Below the pieces are notes generated by a model. It saw only the letters and a list, made by a program, of their open reading frames with translations, was not told where the DNA came from and made no database searches. The position numbers were made by a program, and so were the translations under genes. This document shows positions 60,154 through 64,000 of a stretch of DNA of 64,000 bases, piece after piece. How positions within the stretch are numbered: the first letter of the stretch is position 1; each line of letters begins with the position of its first letter. Source of the stretch: Gleditsia sinensis (lineage: Eukaryota > Streptophyta > Magnoliopsida > Fabales > Fabaceae); the NCBI GenBank assembly GCA_037074535.1, contig CM073470.1, positions 48,773,067 to 48,837,066 on the forward strand. The letters run 5' to 3'.

Positions 60154-61426
60154 ATGGATCTATAGGCTCTAAAATCATGTAATTTGGAGTCCATATGAAG
60201 AAGATATGGCTGATTAATGGGTAGATGTCAAAATTAGTCTAGAATCTAGGGTAGTAAATGTAAGTATTTATTTTTTGATTTTATGGAAATAGTTCATAAG
60301 AAATCTGAAGAAATAATAAATATGAAAGCTGTATATAAGTGTCTTAGCTTTTTATTGGCTTTGAAATCACCTCAATTGGAGTTCGTATGAGGGAGATATA
60401 GTCATATTAGTAAGTAGAGATCTGAACCTACCTGAGAAGAAATAACATTGAATTTGAGGGAGTAATAACATCACGATTACTTAAAATTTCACTAAAATGT
60501 CAACATAAGGGTTTTAGAGGATTGTCTTATCTTTCAATTGACACCAAGATCACCTAAATCAGATTTAAAATGAGGGTGTTATACTCTGTTTAGTGAGAGA
60601 GAAAAATAATATTTTAAAAAGAAGAAAAATTTTACAAATGAAAATAATAAATGACTAGTGTATGCCATAGCCATTGCCATTGCATGAACTCCTTGCCATT
60701 TTAATTGTGTAATTTTGACATAGAAATATTTTATAAAGTGATATTTGAAAATGATTATATTCATGGCAAGATTGTATTTTACCAATAATTTTTTGTAATG
60801 ATTATGTTGTGATGATAAATTATGGCATGTGAGTATAATGAACATACTTGTTATTGAAATCATAGTTTTAGCTATTAACGTGAAAAAAAAAAGAGACGAG
60901 CATGGTCACATGGCGGTGTATGACAGTAGGGGATGCCCTACTCACGGCTATGATTATATTAATGAGAGAAAAAAAAGTGTGCAATGTCAGACGGAGCGAG
61001 AAAAACCTCTACCGGAAAGTAGAAAGTACTCACCCTGACGAGGGTAGTTTGATATGAAAATAAATTGATAGCCATCATATGATATTTTAAAAATAGTTAT
61101 TCATACCATACATGTTATTACTGTATAATTTTCATGTTCATAGATAAAGTGCATTCATGTGACCTAAGATATTTGCTGTAGCTTATACAGATGAACATGA
61201 CATGATGATCTATATTAATGATAATTATGATTTATTTTTGAACCTACTAAGATTTAATTTTCACTATTTTTCCATATCATGTTCAGAGGAGTAGATATGC
61301 AGATATTCTCTATGACCGGCTTTTAGTGTATGTTGGGTCGAGTTGGCTAAGATCCTAGTGAAGGTGCAACCACCTGCACCCCTATTCTCGAAACTAGTCA
61401 ATATGGATGAATAAGATGTAAACATG

Positions 61427-61430
<4 letters not shown>

Positions 61431-61490
<60 letters not shown>
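61431..61490. repeat. (TA)n microsatellite at R1 terminus
   Basis: About 30 TA units just inside the R1 LTR end, at the same place as 133-219 and 16524-16587. Confidence 0.95.
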
Positions 61491-61496
<6 letters not shown>

Positions 61497-61518
61497 GAAA
61501 AAAAATGGAGTTGTTACA

Positions 61519-61760
61519 ATTTGTCTCAAAATTCCAACGTGGTATCAATTATTGAGACAACTTAAATTGCTTAAGATTGATGCCAAGCCTTAAACTCTAA
61601 ATTCAACTTGCCAAAATTCCAACATGGTGTAAGTTGCTGAGACAATTCAAAATACTTAAGACTCGTTCCAACCCTTAAACACTAAATTCAATATGTCTCA
61701 AAATTCTAACATGGTATCAATTATAAGACATTTAAAAATTGTTAAAAACTAATACCGAGT
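61519..61760. repeat. About 105-bp tandem repeat, about 2.5 units
   Basis: Units begin at TCAAAATTCCAACGTGGTATCA (61526), CCAAAATTCCAACATGGTGT (about 61610) and TCAAAATTCTAACATGGTATCA (about 61700). Each carries a primer-binding-site-like TGGTATCA, so the repeat may derive from an LTR/PBS junction. The first five bases ATTTG are the right copy of the solo R1 duplication. Confidence 0.75.
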
Positions 61761-61925
61761 GCTATGAATTGTGCAATGGTGATGGTGATTATCGAGTGAC
61801 TATCAGCAAAGTCTCACATCGGCTAAAATACCACTAGGTGGGGGGTTTATAAGACTTTAGGCACCCTCATCCCAACAACTTGGCTTTTGGGGATGATTAC
61901 TCCCTAAGGCATTTCCCTAGTATCA
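61761..61925 (+). mobile_element. R5 LTR 3' end, plus orientation
   Basis: GCAATGGTGATGGTGATTATCG, ACCACTAGGTGGGGGGTTTATAAG (split over 61828-61853), GGGATGATTACTCCCTAAGG and end CCCTAGTATCA at 61925. It is the inverted match of 63839-64000. TTTATAAG may be its TATA box. Instead of a primer-binding site it abuts the truncated protease, which reads toward it from the right. Confidence 0.72.
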
Positions 61926-62449
61926 TTCAAACATCTTAGCCTATATGGATTAAGATGTTTCAATGTAAGTAAACTCAATTTATCAACCATCAAGGTACTA
62001 GCTACATTAGTACAACTCTCACTATCAATAATTAAGCTACATACCTTGTTATTCATGTGACACCTAGTTTGGAAGATGTGCTCACGTTGTTCATCATCAA
62101 CATCATCATTAGGCTACATATTAAGAGCACGTCGAGTAACCAATACTTCTCCATGCATTGGTTCACCAATCTCCACATCATTGCAATCCTTTAATGGTGG
62201 CATCTCATCATCACTAGAATGCTCACTCTCCATGCCTCTATCATCAAGAAGAATAATGGATCACTTATTAGGACACTGTGATGAAATATGCCCAAACTCT
62301 TAACACCTAAAACATTTTGTATCTCGTGCTCTAAAAGAAGTAAAAGTATCATCCCTGATCTTGGGGTTAAGGGCTATAAATGAACTCCTCCCATTGCCCT
62401 CTTTTTTTGGCCTAGTAGTAGTCTCTTGGTTGTCTTGCCAATTCGACTT
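61926..62449 (-). pseudogene. R5 gag C-terminus, zinc knuckle and protease start, truncated
   Basis: Minus-strand continuation of the gag at 62450-63085 in shifted frames. A zinc knuckle CFRC with EFGHISSQC (about 62285-62330; CX2CX4HX4C with one Cys position followed by a stop), the acidic linker DEMPPLKDCNDVEIGEP (about 62155-62205), HMNNKVCSLIIDSESCTNVAS with active-site DSE where DSG is expected (about 62005-62065), and TLKHLNPYRLRCLND (about 61935-61980). The protease ends there, at a junction with an inverted LTR. RT and everything beyond are absent. Confidence 0.78.
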
Positions 62450-63085
62450 CTATGAAGTTTTAAGAATGGACCTAAATTTAGAAGATGTTATAACCTTTAA
62501 CTGCTTCTCAACTTTAATTGCTTTATGTAGTAAATTATTTATCTCTATATAATGGTGCATATCCACTACATCTACAATTTCTTTCCTTAAACTATTAATA
62601 AACCTTGCCATTATAGCATCCCTATCCTCCTCAATATTAGCTTTCATCATGACCATCTCTATCTCATTGTAATCCTCTACACTTATAGATCCTTGATGCA
62701 GATTTTGTAGTTTTCTAAACAAGTCTCTATAATAATAGCTAGGAATAAAGTATTTCCTCATCACAACCTTCATCTCTTCCCATGACCGAATGGGTCTTTT
62801 ACCACTTCTCCACCTATTAGTTGCTAATTGATCCCACCAAATACTAGTATAGTCAGTAAACTCCATAGCAACTAACTTCACCTTTTTATCCTTAGTAAAG
62901 GCATGACACTTAAACACATGTTCCACCTTTCTCTCCCACTCTAAGTAAAGTTCAAGGTCACTTTTACCTTGAAATGTAGGAATAGTCATTTTGATGCTTC
63001 CCAAGCCATTATCATTCCTAGGATCTGTTCTCCTTTCCTTTCTTGACCTGAATCCTTCACCATCTGAATCTTCCATTTCTTTCAC
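62450..63085 (-). pseudogene. R5 Ty3/Gypsy gag (longest open frame in the window)
   Basis: 211 codons on the minus strand from MKEMEDSDGEGF at 63085 to a stop at 62450. It has the retrotransposon gag domain: MTIPTFQGKSDLELYLEWE (about residue 33), VEHVFKCHAFTKDKKV, FTDYTSIWWDQL, MKVVMRKYFIPSYYYRDL (about residue 105), LQNLHQGSISVEDY and IMARFINSLRKEIVDVV (about residue 160). Gag would assemble virus-like particles around element RNA. The domain is unbroken, but the frame stops before the zinc knuckle, so a Gag-Pol precursor cannot be made. It differs from R1 gag in sequence and is closer to the gag type with EAYLEWERKVE, common in plant Ty3/Gypsy elements. The primer-binding site is about 740 bases upstream on the same strand. 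Plus-strand frames 62076-62303 and 62361-62552 are shadows. Confidence 0.87.
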
Positions 63086-63824
63086 ATCAAACCCAAGTGT
63101 TTGGTAGGCTTAGGCTTGGATGGTGACTCGAAGTTATCCAGCCTCATATTCAACAACTTAAGCTGCTACTAAATCGCCTTTATGAAGAGTTTAAGGTGAA
63201 TTTCAAGTTAATCTCTTTCACTACTCATGTTTGTCTTATAAACCGCATGTGTTTACACTCAATTTTACTCTCTTTCCCTTAAAGCTCTTAAACAAGAACC
63301 TGATCAACAAACTTATCAAAGGAAATCAGTCAAACCTACAATAATGACAACCTGAGGAACTGAATTTGAGAAATTGAGGAATAATAGAACCAGTGTGCTA
63401 TTTTTTGGCTTCCTTCTTCTTCTTTTTTTGAAAGAAATTTCTCTATTTTTTTAGTGAATTTTTTCTCTCTTTTATTTTTTACCAATTTTTTTTGGAAGAA
63501 AAAACCAAATTAGACTAGGACTAGGACTCTCCTTTTTTTTTTGGAATTAGACTATAAGTAAGAAAAAGAAATTGACTAGAACTAGGACTCTCTCTTTTTT
63601 TGTTGTTGAAGAAATTAGACTATTAGTAGGAAAAGAAAATTGACTAGAACTATAACTCTCTTTTTTTTTTTCTTTTGAAGGAACTAGATTATAATTAGGA
63701 AAAGAAAATTGACTAGAACTAGGACTTTAATCTGACCTAAAGAAAGATAGAAGAAGAAGAATGATTTTAGAAAACAAATAGAAGAAGAAAAGATAGGACA
63801 CCAACCGAATTTCAAGGAGTCAAA
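63086..63824 (-). other. R5 untranslated leader
   Basis: About 740 bases between the primer-binding site and gag start on the minus strand, rich in homopolymer runs and carrying a minisatellite (63490-63735). No conserved frame. Confidence 0.65.
63490..63735. repeat. About 70-bp minisatellite, three to four units
   Basis: Repeated block ATTAGACTATWAGTARG, GAAATTGACTAGAACTA, GGACTCTC, T-run, GAAGAA. Units start near 63506, 63545, 63612 and 63685, the first being partial. The T-runs vary from 7 to 12. Confidence 0.8.
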
Positions 63825-63836
63825 GCTCTGATACCA
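63825..63836 (-). other. Primer-binding site of R5
   Basis: Minus strand reads TGGTATCAGAGC exactly, two bases after the LTR end ATATCA at 63839. Matches initiator tRNA-Met. Confidence 0.9.
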
Positions 63837-63838
63837 AA

Positions 63839-64000
63839 TGATATGAGGGAAATGTCCTAGGGAGTAATCATCTCTAAAAGTCAGGCTATTGGGGTGATGG
63901 TGCCTAAAATCTTATAAACCCCCCACCTAGTGGTATTCTAGTTGATATGGGACTTTACCGATAGTCAATCGATAATCACCCTCACCATTGCATAGTTCAT
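63839..64000 (-). mobile_element. R5 5' LTR, 3' end (runs out of window)
   Basis: Minus strand ends CCTCATATCA at 63839. It contains TTTATAAG, CCACTAGGTGGGGGG and GGTGATTATCG... in the same order as 61761-61925 but in opposite orientation. The LTR start lies beyond 64000. Confidence 0.78.

Overview
The window is a gene-poor, AT-rich stretch of a plant nuclear genome, most likely heterochromatin of a eudicot. Almost all of it is LTR retrotransposon sequence inserted into other LTR retrotransposon sequence. The plant call rests on three things: chromovirus and Athila-type Ty3/Gypsy polyproteins, primer-binding sites matching plant initiator tRNA-Met (TGGTATCAGAGC), and an intronless copy of a LOG cytokinin-activating gene. 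No intact cellular gene was found, and every retroelement reading frame carries stops, deletions or insertions. No tRNA, rRNA or CRISPR array was recognised.

Family labels used here are mine. R1 is a chromodomain-bearing Ty3/Gypsy element with a very long LTR (about 3.4-3.9 kb, starting TGTAACATCCCTAATTT and ending GGAGTTGTTACA). R2 is a second Ty3/Gypsy family with a 2.2-2.4 kb LTR (TGTAATATCCCGTAATTTT to GGGGCGTGACA). R3 is a roughly 2.5 kb LTR family (TGTAACATCCCAG or TGTAACGTCCCC). R4 is an Athila-type element. R5 is the gag-bearing element at the right edge.

Layout. 1-110 and 22663-23558 are an R3-like LTR interrupted by a complete minus-strand R1 element (111-22662, target-site duplication TTGTG). 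That element itself contains a solo R2 LTR in its 3' LTR (3517-5872), an R1 LTR composite inside its integrase/chromodomain gene (6567-16625, duplication ATGAA), and in that composite a solo R3 LTR (11859-14359). 23559-25729 looks like another LTR on the minus strand. 25735-26980 and 55590-56050 are two halves of an Athila gag-protease-RT region. They are separated by a 28 kb R1 insertion (26983-55432), and its 3' LTR is in turn filled by about 24 kb of R2, R3 and R1 sequence. Inside this lie three solo R1 LTRs (30491-33890, 36701-40176, 47019-50639), a solo R3 LTR (35132-41117), a tandem LTR-internal-LTR-internal R2 arrangement, and the LOG pseudogene (43920-44564). 56055-57720 is a possible DNA-transposon remnant plus unassigned sequence. 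57775-61518 is another solo R1 LTR. 61760-64000 is a gag-protease fragment of R5 lying between two inverted LTR ends.

The clearest result is the reconstructed insertion order, anchored by nine pairs of 5-bp target-site duplications (one pair with a mismatch). The most interesting unexplained signals are: (a) a common architecture in LTRs of different families, with a TATA-like box, purine-rich leader, GGTAAGTTTAACA-like 5' splice site and, about 2 kb later, a TTCAG 3' splice site, suggesting a large intron inside the LTR leader; (b) a conserved GC-rich hairpin (GTAGGG-GACG-CCCTAC) with compensatory changes between families; (c) the LOG copy carried antisense inside an R2 unit; and (d) the inverted R5 LTR ends.
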